From Strongylocentrotus purpuratus (taxonomy: Eukaryota > Echinodermata > Echinoidea > Camarodonta > Strongylocentrotidae): 64,000 nucleotides of DNA. Shown piece by piece: positions 47,497 to 58,400 of the stretch. Positions within the stretch are counted from its first letter, which is position 1, and each line of letters begins with the position of its first letter. A program made the translations under genes and the position numbers. The stretch is from contig NW_022145606.1 in assembly GCF_000002235.5 (NCBI RefSeq), positions 48,161,274 through 48,225,273 of the forward strand, in the 5' to 3' direction. The notes under the pieces are model-generated. The model was not told the DNA's origin and searched no databases. It saw only the letters and a list, made by a program, of their open reading frames with translations.

Positions 47497-50313
47497 CTCA
47501 AAGGAAAGGAATAATTACTTTGATATACAAGAAAGGGGATCACCGAGAGCTGAAGAAATAGAGACCGATCACATTGCTGAATAGTGATTATAAAATAATT
47601 GCAACAGTGCTTGCAAAACGATTTCAAAAAGTAATTGGTAAAATTATTCATGAAAACCAGTCGGGTTACATAAGAGGTCGTCTGGCGGCTTATAATGTAA
47701 GACTTACTAAAGATATTATCGAATACATGACAAGGAATGGTAAAAACGGTGCTTTAGATGTAATTGATGTAACTTTTATCAAAGAATGTCTGAGTAAATT
47801 TAATTTTGGACCTGTTTTCCAGAAGTGGGTAACAATTTTATACACCATTATTTCAAGTTCTGTAATCGTAAATGGTTGGTTATCTGAAACTTTTAGTGTT
47901 CTGAGAGGAATACGCCAAGGGTGTCCCCTCTCGGCCTTATTGTTTGTAATGGCCGCAGAATTAATGGCAAATGAAGTGAAAGAAAATAAGGAAATCAAAG
48001 GTCTAGATATTGATGATAAAGGTATTGATCTGAAATTGCTGCAATATGCAGATGACACCTTATTTTATGTATCTGATATAAATTCTTTTGAAATATTTTA
48101 ATCGAATTAGAGGTTTTTGGCAAAGTTGCAGGACCGAAGTTAAATAGAGAAAACACTGTCTTGATTTACATTGGACAGATGAGCCAGTAAAATACTTAGG
48201 ACATCATATCGCACCTGATCTGCAGTGTGCTTTAAAGATAGATTGGGAAAATGAATTAGAAAAAATGCAAAAACTGCTAGATAACTGGAGAAAAAGAAAC
48301 TTGACTTTGTTTGGAAGACTGACTATTATTAAATCACTTGCAATTAGTCAAGTTATACATTTAATGATTGTTGATACAATACCGTCTACTTTTTTGATAA
48401 AACTTAATAGCCTGATATTTAAATTTCTTTGGAAAAGTAAAATTGAAAAGGTAAAACGATGTATTGTTACTGAGGATTATTGTGAAGGAGGAATACGAAT
48501 GATTGATGTTAAAAGGCAAATGTTTAGTTTTAGGCTGAAGTGGCTTGGGATGTTTTTAGATAATACAACAGGAAATTGGAAAGATATGTGTAAACATTTG
48601 TTTGACTGTTTGGGAGGGCTGCATCTACTGCTCAATTGCAATTATACTGATTATACTTTAAATCTCTTAAAACTTAGAAATGTCCCACATTTTTACATAG
48701 AAATATTACATGCATGGTACCTCATAAACAAATACACATCAGCTGAATGTCAGACACAGAAACATGTCGACGAAAATATTTTATGGTATAATCAAGATAT
48801 TGTTTTGAAAAGAAAATGTTATTTTATGAAGACTGGTATAAAAGTGGTATTATATACTTAAATGATATCTTTAAAAATGGTACTTTTGTTTCAGTAAATG
48901 AATTATTTATCCGCCTTAAAACTAGAAGAAGTAAACAATTTTTGATTTTTGACTATACAAAGATACAAAAATCAATTCCAAAAATTTGGATTAATGATAA
49001 GCATAGGGTACCTTTGGTTTTCAAAGACCATAATTTCTCTATCCCCCGCTTTGTATTTGGAAAATCAGTTAAGCCTGTTAGTCTTTTGAGTAGTAAACAG
49101 TGGTATAATATGATTAGTTTTGAACAAATTAAAATAAATAAATGTTGTTTGAATTGGGAAGACGTCTTGCAGAAGGACGTTAAATGGTCCCCTGTTTTTA
49201 ATAGGAATTTGATTGGAATAAAAGATTTTCGTCTACGTGAATTTAATTTCAAGCTTTTATATAATATGTTACCAGTTCGTAACAATCTGTTCAAGTGGGG
49301 TCTCTCATACGATGACCTTTGTTTAAAATGCAAAAAGACTGAAGATGTGCTTCATGCTTTCATTTCATGTAAGGCAAATGGAACCTTCTTTGAATATCTA
49401 AAGGACTTAGTTTTACGTGCTTTCAATCTTAGAATAGAGATATATATTGTTTTATTACTCAAAATGAATTTGCAAACCGAAATCGATTTGATAATGACTA
49501 TTGCTTTTTGTTCGATTTATAAAATGATTTTTTTTTTCGTAATAAGTATGGGTATGATAATAGAGATTTGAGTTTGATTTACTTATTTAAGAGAGAAATG
49601 ACTAACAGAATAGAAATACAGGAACATTTGAAAGTACAAAATATGACATTTCCTGAGAATTTGCTTAGTTATATTTGAATAAATAACTTGTGTATTATCG
49701 ATGTTCCATTGATTTGCTAAATTGTAAGCAAAATTATGTTACTGTTTGAATATTGAATAAACACCTCTAAGAGGCAAAGAGAAAAAAATGTCCCTTTTGC
49801 AGCCAACCTCAAATGCTGTAGAACTTTGCAGGAATTATGAACATGTCATGTATGTCCTATCTGTGAAATCTGAACGTTAGCAGTGTCCTCATATTCAAAT
49901 TATGCAAGGAAAACCGTTTATTTGCTAGACTTCACTGTCAGACACTATTGAGTGTCTGACTGGCTTTTTTTCTTCTTTGGTAATAACATACATGAAAAGA
50001 GTTGTAAAGGGTACATGAGCATTTGTCTACATCAATAACCCACTTCTTGTGATGGCCAAGATTAAACTGATTGAATCTTTCCGCAGCATAAAACGTATGA
50101 CCATTCGGTACAATTGTCTGAAAATCAAGACTATTACTTTTGGGCTCTATAGCCCTAAAGTCGATTTGACAACTAATATTCGTTATTTTCCCACTTGAAG
50201 ACATTTTCAAGCCCCAACTGTTTAAGGGAAGTTCTAAATTAGTATTATCTTTCAAATGCAGTTGGAATTTAACTTTTTTTTTGGCCTGTAAATGGGACAT
50301 AGTACCTTTAAGA

Positions 50314-50670
50314 GAAATTGCTATGATTTATTCTGGATTGTTGATCCTGCAGTAGATTGGTTGTTTGAATATTAAAGTGAAACAAAAACAAACGCACTAA
50401 AACAACAACTATAACTTGCACATAGTGACCTGTGTTTAAAAAGCACATAGTTTCGAGCTTCACTTACCCGGATTTCCTCATCTTTCTATGCTCATTACTC
50501 ATCCACTATACATTTTCTACTAAAATTGTTTGGCTCATGTCATTTATTTGTAATCTTGAACAGTCAGTGTAGGTTTCGTTGGATTCTGTGAGAATTTATT
50601 TTCTATATTTACCAGAACTCAAGTTTATCTTAAATTGATCTCATTCTGGTTCCACTGCCACTCCCTGCCT
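50314..50670. other. Intron sequence, nothing recognised
   Basis: AT-rich, without repeat ends or coding frames that I can support. Confidence 0.4.
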
Positions 50671-50679
50671 TGTGTATGC

Positions 50680-50845
50680 TAGCCTCTTGTCGATGCCCTC
50701 GCGCTGTTGGAGTCTCTAAATTCTGACGAGCGAAGCGAGTCAGAGAAACCGAGGCGCCTCCGCGCAAGCGCCTCGGTTTCTCTGACTCGCTTCGCTCGTC
50801 AGAATTTAGAGACTCCAACAGCGCGAGGGCATCGACAAGAGGCTA
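50680..50845. mobile_element. Palindromic MITE, 78-bp perfect arms, 9-bp target duplication
   Basis: The left arm 50680-50757 begins TAGCCTCTTGTCGATGCCC. The right arm 50768-50845 is its exact reverse complement. The loop of 10 bases is CTCCGCGCAA. TGTGTATGC is duplicated at 50671-50679 and 50846-50854. A 9-bp duplication with long inverted arms fits a Mutator-like non-autonomous element. I find no mismatch between the arms by eye, so the copy is young or is kept identical. It lies in the long intron before the FN3 exons. Confidence 0.92.
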
Positions 50846-51263
50846 TGTGTATGCAGACTGTTCATACAAAAGAGTGTTGAATGTAGGCTCTGTCGTATTT
50901 CAAGGTGCATCCCAGCCGATTTACCTCCTCCATCCCCTCCAACATTCTAACAAGATTTTAATCATGACAACAAATGAAAGCTGGATGTGTAATTACTATG
51001 AAAAATTATTACAGGGTAAATTAAAGTTGGATGGGTATAAAAGTCTTACATATTATTTCTCAAAAACGTTCTCTGTATTTAGAATCATTAAAGCAAACCT
51101 TAATAAATGAAGCTAAGGACAATTATAGGCTTATATCAAGCACGAAATGATGACGTTAAACACTATTCTCACATTGTGCATTATGACGATTAAAACTAAA
51201 ATATCTCTAAATGCATGAATCCAAATTTTATATCTGAATTATGCATAGTAATCCTGTCTTTAA

Positions 51264-51821
51264 AGGGACTCAGTAACATTGTTCAGATGAGAGAAAATGG
51301 TGCTAAGTTAGTGACTTCAATGCTAGATGTAAACTCAAAGATAATCTGAAAGTTTCAGTGAAAACAGACCATCATTAACGATACAAATTGGGGAAAACTG
51401 ATCTGATCGATTCCTTAATTCTCCCAACTATATTATTTCAATTTAATAAAATTGTAGGTGAATATAAATCGTAAATGCGGGTTTTTCCATTAATAGATGT
51501 GTCAACTCTTTAACACTTAGCTTCACATGTTGTGCACAACATTGTCGGCAAGGGTATTGATTATATTTTGCCAATTGCTGCCAAATTACCTGTACATTAT
51601 CTAGTTACTCTGAACTTCTTGAAAAAGCTGAAATGTTGACCATCATGTGCAGACGCACCGTGGCCTTCGGAGCGGACGCGACGATGCATTGCGGGCCAAC
51701 CCATTGTTGTCTTTTCTGAATGCTTTGGTCCGCCTTCTCCTGTGTAGATGTGTATAATAAGTGTAATGCATGTTTTAATGTTACGTTTTTCTACCTTGTT
51801 TCTGCTTTTGCCTTTTAAAGA

Positions 51822-51853
<32 letters not shown>

Positions 51854-52576
51854 TTCCATGTCTCTCTTTCTCTCTCCTTCCCTCTCTCTTTCTTCTTTCC
51901 CCTTCACTCTCTCCCTATCTCTTCCTTCTCTCTCCCTCACTTCCCCTCTCTTTCCTTCCCCTCTCTCTCTCTTTCTTTCTACCCTCCCCTTTCATGTCCC
52001 TCTCTTTCTCTCTCTCTCTCTCTCTTTCTCTTATCATTTCTCTTCTTTTCGATTTCCTCTTCGTATCTCGCCTTGGTCTAGCTACATGTAGCCAGCCGTT
52101 GAATATTGTATTGTAACCATATTTTCCTGTGTGTAAAACAACATGTTTTTCTTAAGTGTATATATTTGGTTCAATTGTGTTTACTCTATTTAATTTCATT
52201 GTAAATCAACCAAGTTCCTGACTTTTACGTGTTGATGTTTTTAAACCGAATAAATAAATAAATAAATAAACAAAGCTAATTGGCTCTATATATAATTCAA
52301 AACATTTAACTGTTAAAAGACTTTAAAAATCCTGTCTTGTGTCTTATTTTCATGAAAAACGGTTGGGAAAATTCAAAAATTGTTGGGAGAATTTACTGTT
52401 GGAAAGTGTTGACCAGTGACGCCTTCAAAACAAATCATAAGTATCTTTGTGGTTTGAGATTCTTTTCAGAATTGTTTGCATGCTAGAGGGTTAATACAAT
52501 GGAATAAAATAAGTAACATTTCATACATAAATTAAGCATTTTTTTCATCAACCTTCAATAATGTTACCGAGTCACT
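51264..52576. mobile_element. TTAA-flanked element, about 1.3 kb, with inner LINE-tail-like part
   Basis: TTAA at 51260-51263 and 52577-52580. The ends read AGGGACTCAGTAACATT and, on the other strand, AGTGACTCGGTAACATT: inverted repeats with two differences. The interior has CT tracts (51828-52030) and an AATAAAT tail near 52248-52270 that looks like a LINE 3' end inserted within it. No transposase frame is visible. Confidence 0.65.
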
Positions 52577-52891
52577 TTAACCTAAAGCTGATTTCTTGCT
52601 CATTCTCTACACTCACTTGAAGGTAGTTATAAATTCGTCAAGCTGTTGTTAATAACCTCTACAATAAATAGCAATAATAACAGTGAATCAAGATTATGAT
52701 TTACAAAAATGGGAAAACAGATGAAAACCGGCTGTAAGTCTGACCACCCCTCCCTCACTCCCCACTCCGTATTTAGGGGCCCAGAAAACGAATTTCCTTG
52801 TTTATTCTAGCCAGGCTCACTATCCTGAGTAATTTACATTTATTTCAATAGAGATTAAAGAGAGTAACATTGTCATCTGCATAGTACACAG

Positions 52892-52930
52892 TCTGTCAGA
52901 ATGGCCCTCCACGGGGATACGCAGGTCATA
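52892..52930 (+). CDS. Candidate 39-nt micro-exon of the FN3 receptor gene
   Basis: After ACACAG, 39 nt run to a consensus donor A|GTGAGT. Read in phase 1 on both sides they give CQNGPPRGYAGH without a stop, matching the phase of all other exons. The pyrimidine tract is poor and there is no homologue in the window, so this is a candidate only. A longer exon from 52850 would end in the wrong phase. Confidence 0.3.
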
Positions 52931-53305
52931 GTGAGTGCAAGCTGTAATTGACAAAAAGAAAGTTACCAATTTAAAGAAATGTACGTTCTACCTCCAAAGA
53001 ATAAATGTACATCAAAAGATGAAGGCTGTTAATAAAGATACACTTTTTGGTGTTGTCTTAGCATGTAAATTTGAAGACATGAATACTTTTTAACATGCAA
53101 AATCATAATATTGATATTAGAATAATTCAATCATCAATGCAGGTTTTTTTTCATAATAACATTTTGTCTTCTGTTTCCAAATCTGGCACGACGGTAATAC
53201 TCAATAAAATTATTAAACAAATTTGAAAAAAATCATTCTAACTCTGCTGACATGAAATGGTAATATATTTATACATGCAACTCTCTCATTTTCTCTGTCT
53301 CCTTT

Positions 53306-53353
<48 letters not shown>

Positions 53354-53367
53354 TCCCTTTATAACAG

Positions 53368-53676
53368 CCCTACCACGTCTCGTGACACCACCCCGAGTAA
53401 AGAACGTCACTTTATCCACGATTGAGATAGAATGGAAGGGAGATCACACCGGCGACGGGCCAGTCTGCGGGTTCATCGTCGAGATTATGCCTCCGGCTTC
53501 ACCGTCATGGATGAATGCCGGATTCGTTCTCTTCGATGAAGATGAGGACGATTTCGAATACACGATTAAGAGACTCGAAGCCGACGCCCTCTACGGTATA
53601 AGTGTTTTAATGCTGCACTGCTCCGGCAGAGAAGGAGGAAGAGGTCCGGAGATCAGCCAGTCAACAAAGGACTATA
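53368..53676 (+). CDS. FN3 receptor gene, FN3 exon 1
   Basis: 309 nt, phase 1 at both ends, between TTTATAACAG and A|GTGAGT. It encodes one fibronectin type III domain, a beta-sandwich used in extracellular binding. The A strand is PPRVKNVTLS, the B-strand Trp is in IEIEW, the C strand is VCGFIVEI, and the core Leu and Tyr are in YTIKRLEADALYGISV. The C-terminal part is LHCSGREGGRGPEISQST. Two Cys (VCGF and LHCS) occur in every copy. Before the acceptor, a CT microsatellite (53283-53350) serves as the pyrimidine tract. The exon is the first unit of a tandem duplication that includes its introns. Its middle segment (ASPSWMNAGFVLFDEDED) differs most from the sister exons. Confidence 0.88.
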
Positions 53677-54035
53677 GTGAGTTCTGGGTTTAATTTTACT
53701 CTATGTTCCGAAGTGTCTATGTAAAAGAATTGGTGTAAAAATATATATTATGCCAAGTTTAATATCTTATGTCGCTTTGCAGCCGAGGTTATTTTGGTAA
53801 TATTTTATTATTGGAATATTTATATAAAGAGTCAAGGAATAGTGCATGTTCAATCTTTTGTGAAAATGAGAACCCTGTTGATGGGTAAATAGGAACACAG
53901 AATTTTCGTCTTCTTCTTCTTTTCCTTTCTTCTCCTCTTTTCTCTCTCTCTGTATTTTCTCTGTCTCCCCTCTGTCTCCTCGTTGTCTTATTCTCTGTCT
54001 CCTTCTCTCTCTCTGTCTTCCTCCCTTTATAACAG

Positions 54036-54344
54036 CCCTACCACGTCTCTCGACACCACTTCGATTAAAGAACGTCACTTCATCCACGATTGAGATAGAA
54101 TGGAAGGGAGATCACGACGGCGACGGACCCGTCTGCGGGTTCGTCGTCGAGCTTATGCCTCCGTCTTCAACGTCATGGACGAGAGTCGGATTCGTTTCCT
54201 TCCATGGAGATCAGGACGATTTCAAATATACGATTAAGAGACTCGAAGCCGACGCCCTCTACGGTATAAGTGTTTTAATGCTGCACTGCTCCGGCAGAGA
54301 AGGAGGAAGAGGTCCGGAGATTAGCCAGTCAACAAAGAACTATA
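54036..54344 (+). CDS. FN3 receptor gene, FN3 exon 2
   Basis: 309 nt, class 1-1, same splice borders as its neighbours, 359 bp after FN3 exon 1. The FN3 core is kept (STIEIEWKGD, VCGFVVEL, YTIKRLEADALYGISV, LHCSGREGG). Distinctive residues are LSTPLRLKN at the start and SSTSWTRVGFVSFHGDQDD in the middle, the C-C'-E face. The upstream intron is a copy of the intron before FN3 exon 3, with its own shorter CT tract. Fully open, so it is a usable exon rather than a relic. Being symmetric, it could be included or skipped without a frame change. Confidence 0.88.
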
Positions 54345-54706
54345 GTGAGTTCTGGGTTTAGTTTTACTTCATGTTCCGAAGTGTCTATGTTCAGTTTGCT
54401 TGTTTGGTTTTATGTTATAGAATTGGTGTACAAATTATATTATGTCAAGTTTAATATATTATATCGCTTTGCGGCCAAGATTATTTTGGTAATATTGTTT
54501 TATTGGAATATTTATATAACAAGTCATGGAATCGTGCATGTGTCAATCTTTTGTTAAAAAAGAGAACCCTGTGGACGGGCAAATAGACAAACAGAATGAT
54601 CATCTTCTTCTTCTTTTTCTTTCTTCTTTTTTTATCTCTCTCTGTATTTTCTCTGTCTCCCCCTCTGTCTCCCGTCTGTCTCCGCTTTGTCTTATTCTTT
54701 GTCTCA

Positions 54707-54748
<42 letters not shown>

Positions 54749-54773
54749 TTCTCTCTTCTTCCCTTTAAAACAG

Positions 54774-55082
54774 CCCTACCACGTCTCTTGACACCACCCC
54801 GAGTAAAGAAAGTCACTACATCCACGATTGAGATAGAATGGAAGGGAGATCACGACGGCGACGGACCCGTCTGCGGGTTCAACGTCGAGATTATGCCTCC
54901 GGCTTCAAAGTCATGGTCGAGTGCCGGATTCTTTTCCTTCCATGCAGATGAGGACGATTTCGAATATACGATTGAGAGGCTCGAAGCCGACGCCCTCTAC
55001 GGTATAAGTGTTTTAATTCTGCACTGCTCCGGCAGAGAAGGAGGAAGAGGTCCGGAGATTAGCCAGTCAACAAAGGACTATA
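54774..55082 (+). CDS. FN3 receptor gene, FN3 exon 3
   Basis: 309 nt, class 1-1, 429 bp after FN3 exon 2. It encodes an intact FN3 domain (RVKKVTTSTIEIEW, VCGFNVEI, YTIERLEADALYGISV). In the middle it reads SKSWSSAGFFSFHADED, almost the same as FN3 exon 4, so exons 3 and 4 are the closest pair. The downstream intron has grown to 4.1 kb because a LINE tail, a foldback element and a third element accumulated in it. Without them it would be about 380 bp, like the others. Confidence 0.88.
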
Positions 55083-55456
55083 GTGAGTTCTGAATTTAAT
55101 TTTACTCTATGTTCCGAAGTGTCTATGTTATAGAATTGGTGTACAAATGATATGTTATCAAGTTTAATATCTCATGTGCCGCTTTGCGGCCGAGGTTATT
55201 TTGGTAATATTTTATTCTTGGAATATTTATATACTCAATCCCTTGATCCAGGATTATTCATTCTTTAGACTGTTGTTCCAATCCATTGTTTATTTTGGTT
55301 GGGGTTGTCATCATATTAATCTGGGGCATCTTTCCACCATTTCTCATGTCCAGATTTGAAACGATTGATAGTGGTACTCTCCACAACATCGCCCGAAAGA
55401 CCATTCCACACATTTATTATTCTCTGGCTGAATAAGTTTTTCCTTGTGTCTTCCGG

Positions 55457-58400
55457 GTTCCATGACACATGCTCCGCCGACGATTGCTCCGCCGACATTT
55501 ACTCCGCAAAACGCGACAATTGCTCCGCGACATTTGCTCCGACGTCAAATGCTCCGCCGACACTTGCTCCACCGACATTTGCTCCGCCGACATTTGCTCC
55601 GCCGACAATTGCTCCGCCGACAGATGCTCCGCCGACAATTGCTCCGCCATATCAATTCCTTCGCGCTCCTTTTGGGAGATCAACCGACCCGCGCGCATTT
55701 TATATTACATGACATATTGTAAAATTCTCGACATATTTTTACACTTTTCTTTACCATTAAAAATCGAAATTGAGTATAATATCCTCAATCGAGATATGAG
55801 AAGAAGGAAACATTTCCTTTACATTCCATGTAAAACCATGCCCTTACTTGAAAAAAAAACCTCCGTCATTTTAACGTTAAACTTTACAATCCATTTAACT
55901 TTTTTTACTTTCTCATACATAATGTCCATTGATCGGTCGCACTGTGCTCGATTGCCTTTCAATATACCAATCTTCAACTTAGCAGCAACGCGTTTTGTGT
56001 CAAATTTGTAAATCCTCAATCCCAGACAATGACATATGATACGTAAGCTTTTCATACATATAAAGATCATTTTGATTTAATCGTTTTTAGCCCCGTCAAT
56101 TTTCATGTCAAATCATGCTTCATGTCCCATTTTAGAAGCCCGACCCAGGGTTTTGTGCCAGCTAGCCGTGTATGCATACATGTACGTAATGCTTTGCATA
56201 CACATATAACTGAACATGCATAAGTACAGTACATGTACACACGCAGCGCAGCGCGTATCAGCCCAACGTAGTATGTATATCAAACCTACTGTAGATGTGG
56301 ACGGAGAAAGAGCGAATTGGTGTTCTTGACTTTGTCTTTGTTTTAGATCTTTTCTTCGAAGAGTTTGATTCTAGCAATGAAATTAAGCTAATTTTAGTAA
56401 AGTATGTAAATATGTGATGCTCTTCATGACATTATCACTTCATATACCATTGAGATTTGGGATCATTTACTGTACAAAAAAAATGTATAGACTATATCTG
56501 AGATTGAGAAATCTAAAAAATTAAATATGAAGCAGCATCGGCCATTTCATTGGGTCAGTACCATTATGAAAATAGGGGAACAATGAGTGGGATGGATTTA
56601 GTGCCGTCACAATAAACTTGCGCATTACACGCGTACGTATAATTAGAGCAATTTATGCACCCCCAAGAAATAATGAATACGGCCCGACCTCTCTACACAC
56701 AGAACTGCACAGATACCGCACAGTCCGGTCAAGGCGGTACGCGTAGCGTTAAACTGCCAAATTTACAGAAATTGTGAGGAGCGCTTTTGCTATGAAAGGA
56801 ATTGATATGCGACATTTGCTCCGCCGACAATTGCTCCGCCGACAATTGCTCCGCAAAACGCGACAATTGCTCCGGTGACAAATGCTCCTCGAACGACAGT
56901 TGCTCCGCCGACATTTGCTCCGCCGACAATTGCTCCTCCGACATTTGCTCCACATGAAGCGACAATTGCTCCGCCGACATTTGCTCCGCCGACAATTGCT
57001 CCTCCGACTTTGCTCCACATGAATCGACAATTGCTCCGCCGACAATTATTGCCCCCTCCTACATTTGCTCCGCATGAAGCGACACTTGCTCCGGTGACAT
57101 TTGCTTCGACGACATTTGCTCCGCATGAAGCGACACTTGCTCCGGTGACATTTGCTCCGCCCAAAAAGTGTCCCATAAAATACAAATGCTACTAATACTA
57201 CGACAAATGCTTCGCCGACAATTTTTTTTTTCACGGGTTATTTTCGTTTATTTTTTTCTTCATTTTTTAAATGCATTTCATGAGATAATGTAGATGAAAT
57301 GAAATGAATGAAAGTGGGAGGAAAAAGGAGTTACCTAAAAGTTATTTCGAATATACTGAAATAACTTTCCATCTATCACTGTACGTCCCATATAATGTAC
57401 ACTAAACACTCATTACGTGTCGTGGGAAGTTTTTAACAAAAAGTAGAGTAGCAAAGCCAGCAAGCCACATTCCCCAATACGCGCATACCTCCTAGTTAAT
57501 TTCAAACAGCTCATCAATATGTAAGACCTGACCTCAATGCAAGCAAGCACATGCATCTTACTAAGTAAACCATCTGCATGCAAGTAAAGCATTATACAAT
57601 GTACTAGGTCATCATGGAAGTTATAGAGAACAACAGGGGAGGGATCAAAATAAGCTTTGAAGGGCACTTATACGTAAAGAAGAGAACACATTCAGACGGG
57701 AAAATTAGATGGCAGCCTTTCTGCTTATTCCCATTTATACAAATCATTTAGTTGCAGTTTGATGTTAGTTCTTCATGATAAGCCAATTGCTCTTCTTCCG
57801 GTGGTTCCGTGCTTCCGTGAGTCCCTTAAAGTCAGTGAAAACAAAGTACTCGAATGAGACGGGGTGTTTTACACATAATTATATATATTTAGTAAAGCGC
57901 TTAACTGAAGGAAAGAAACCTTTAGAAAACGGACTAGATATTATTGAAAATACTATTCTAAACAAGAATGTACTACATGTACTACATTACGTTACAATTT
58001 CACGAGAGAAATAGAACTCGAGAGGGGGAGAAGAGAAGAAGTGATGAAAATAAAAGAAGACTAATAGCATGAGAGGAAAGAAAAGAGCTAAGAAGACAAG
58101 AAAAGGGTGTGAAAAGGAAAAGGAGGAGCAAGAGAGAGAGAGAGAGAGAGATAGCCTTGAGCTTTGGATCAGCTAATAAGTAATAATACATCAGATTTTG
58201 AGCGGAGTAATTATCTTTCGCCGGAAAACTTGCATAAGGAGCTACAACTTTTTTTTAATTTTTTTTAAATCAAACATTATGGGGAAAAGCAAAAAACGGC
58301 TGAGCATTTATTGCACTAATTGTCAGAGCAGCATTCATGTATTCCACGAGGCCGCACTTTTGAATCAGAGAGCAATTTTATTTTCGGCGGGGCATTGTCT

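Larger units (their letters stand above)
44710..49675 (+). pseudogene. LINE ORF2: endonuclease plus reverse transcriptase, heavily broken
   Basis: Endonuclease: 44710-45100 (SLNVRGLRN, VQETYC, VNVYAPT) continues after the first insertion at 46051 with AGDWNCVLN, SRLDYWLV and ADHNAISL. The linker has GPGYWKLN and ARWIKEGERNTKYFLSLE. The reverse transcriptase starts at about 46874 with KNKTPGSDGITAEFYQ, is cut by the hAT MITE, and resumes with RPITLLNSDYKI preceded by a stop where Trp is usual. Motif A (FEKAFD-like) is missing in a short deletion near 47765-47775. Motif B (RQGCPLSALLF) and YADDT are intact. The C-terminal part is at 48180-49675 with CLKCKKTEDVLHAFISC. Several frameshifts. Confidence 0.85.
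43558..49787 (+). mobile_element. L1/Tx1-like LINE with two later insertions
   Basis: Bounded by a 13-bp target duplication, ATGTCTCTTTTGC (43545-43557) and ATGTCCCTTTTGC (49788-49800), one base different. It contains a zinc-knuckle ORF1 and an ORF2 with APE endonuclease and reverse transcriptase, then a 3' end ...AGGCAAAGAGAAAAAAA. Two younger insertions interrupt it, at 45103-46045 and 47183-47496. Without them it is about 5.0 kb. The L1/Tx1 affinity comes from the ORF2 phrases KGPGYWKLN and KARWIKEGERNTKYF. The 5' end is probably truncated within ORF1. Confidence 0.85.
43538..50307. mobile_element. TTAA-flanked MITE, split by a LINE
   Basis: The left end AGGTACTATGTC (after TTAA at 43534-43537) and right end GACATAGTACCT (before TTAA at 50308-50311) are inverted repeats. 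Removing the LINE at 43558-49787 together with its duplicated target gives a contiguous element of about 530 bp whose termini match over about 26 bp with few differences. The rest of the element is 49801-50307. A 120-codon minus-strand frame in it (49938-50300) has no recognisable domain. The TTAAAGG style of end suggests the Kolobok/T2 group. Confidence 0.75.

Noticed and set aside
49938..50300. 120-codon minus-strand ORF as a small gene
   Set aside because: It lies wholly inside the TTAA MITE. No domain or splice context is seen and its start overlaps the terminal inverted repeat.
52850..52930. Longer exon from the TTTCAATAG acceptor reading IKESNIVICIVHSLSEW
   Set aside because: It would leave phase 2 at the donor and break the FN3 frame. 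The shorter phase-1 alternative fits better.
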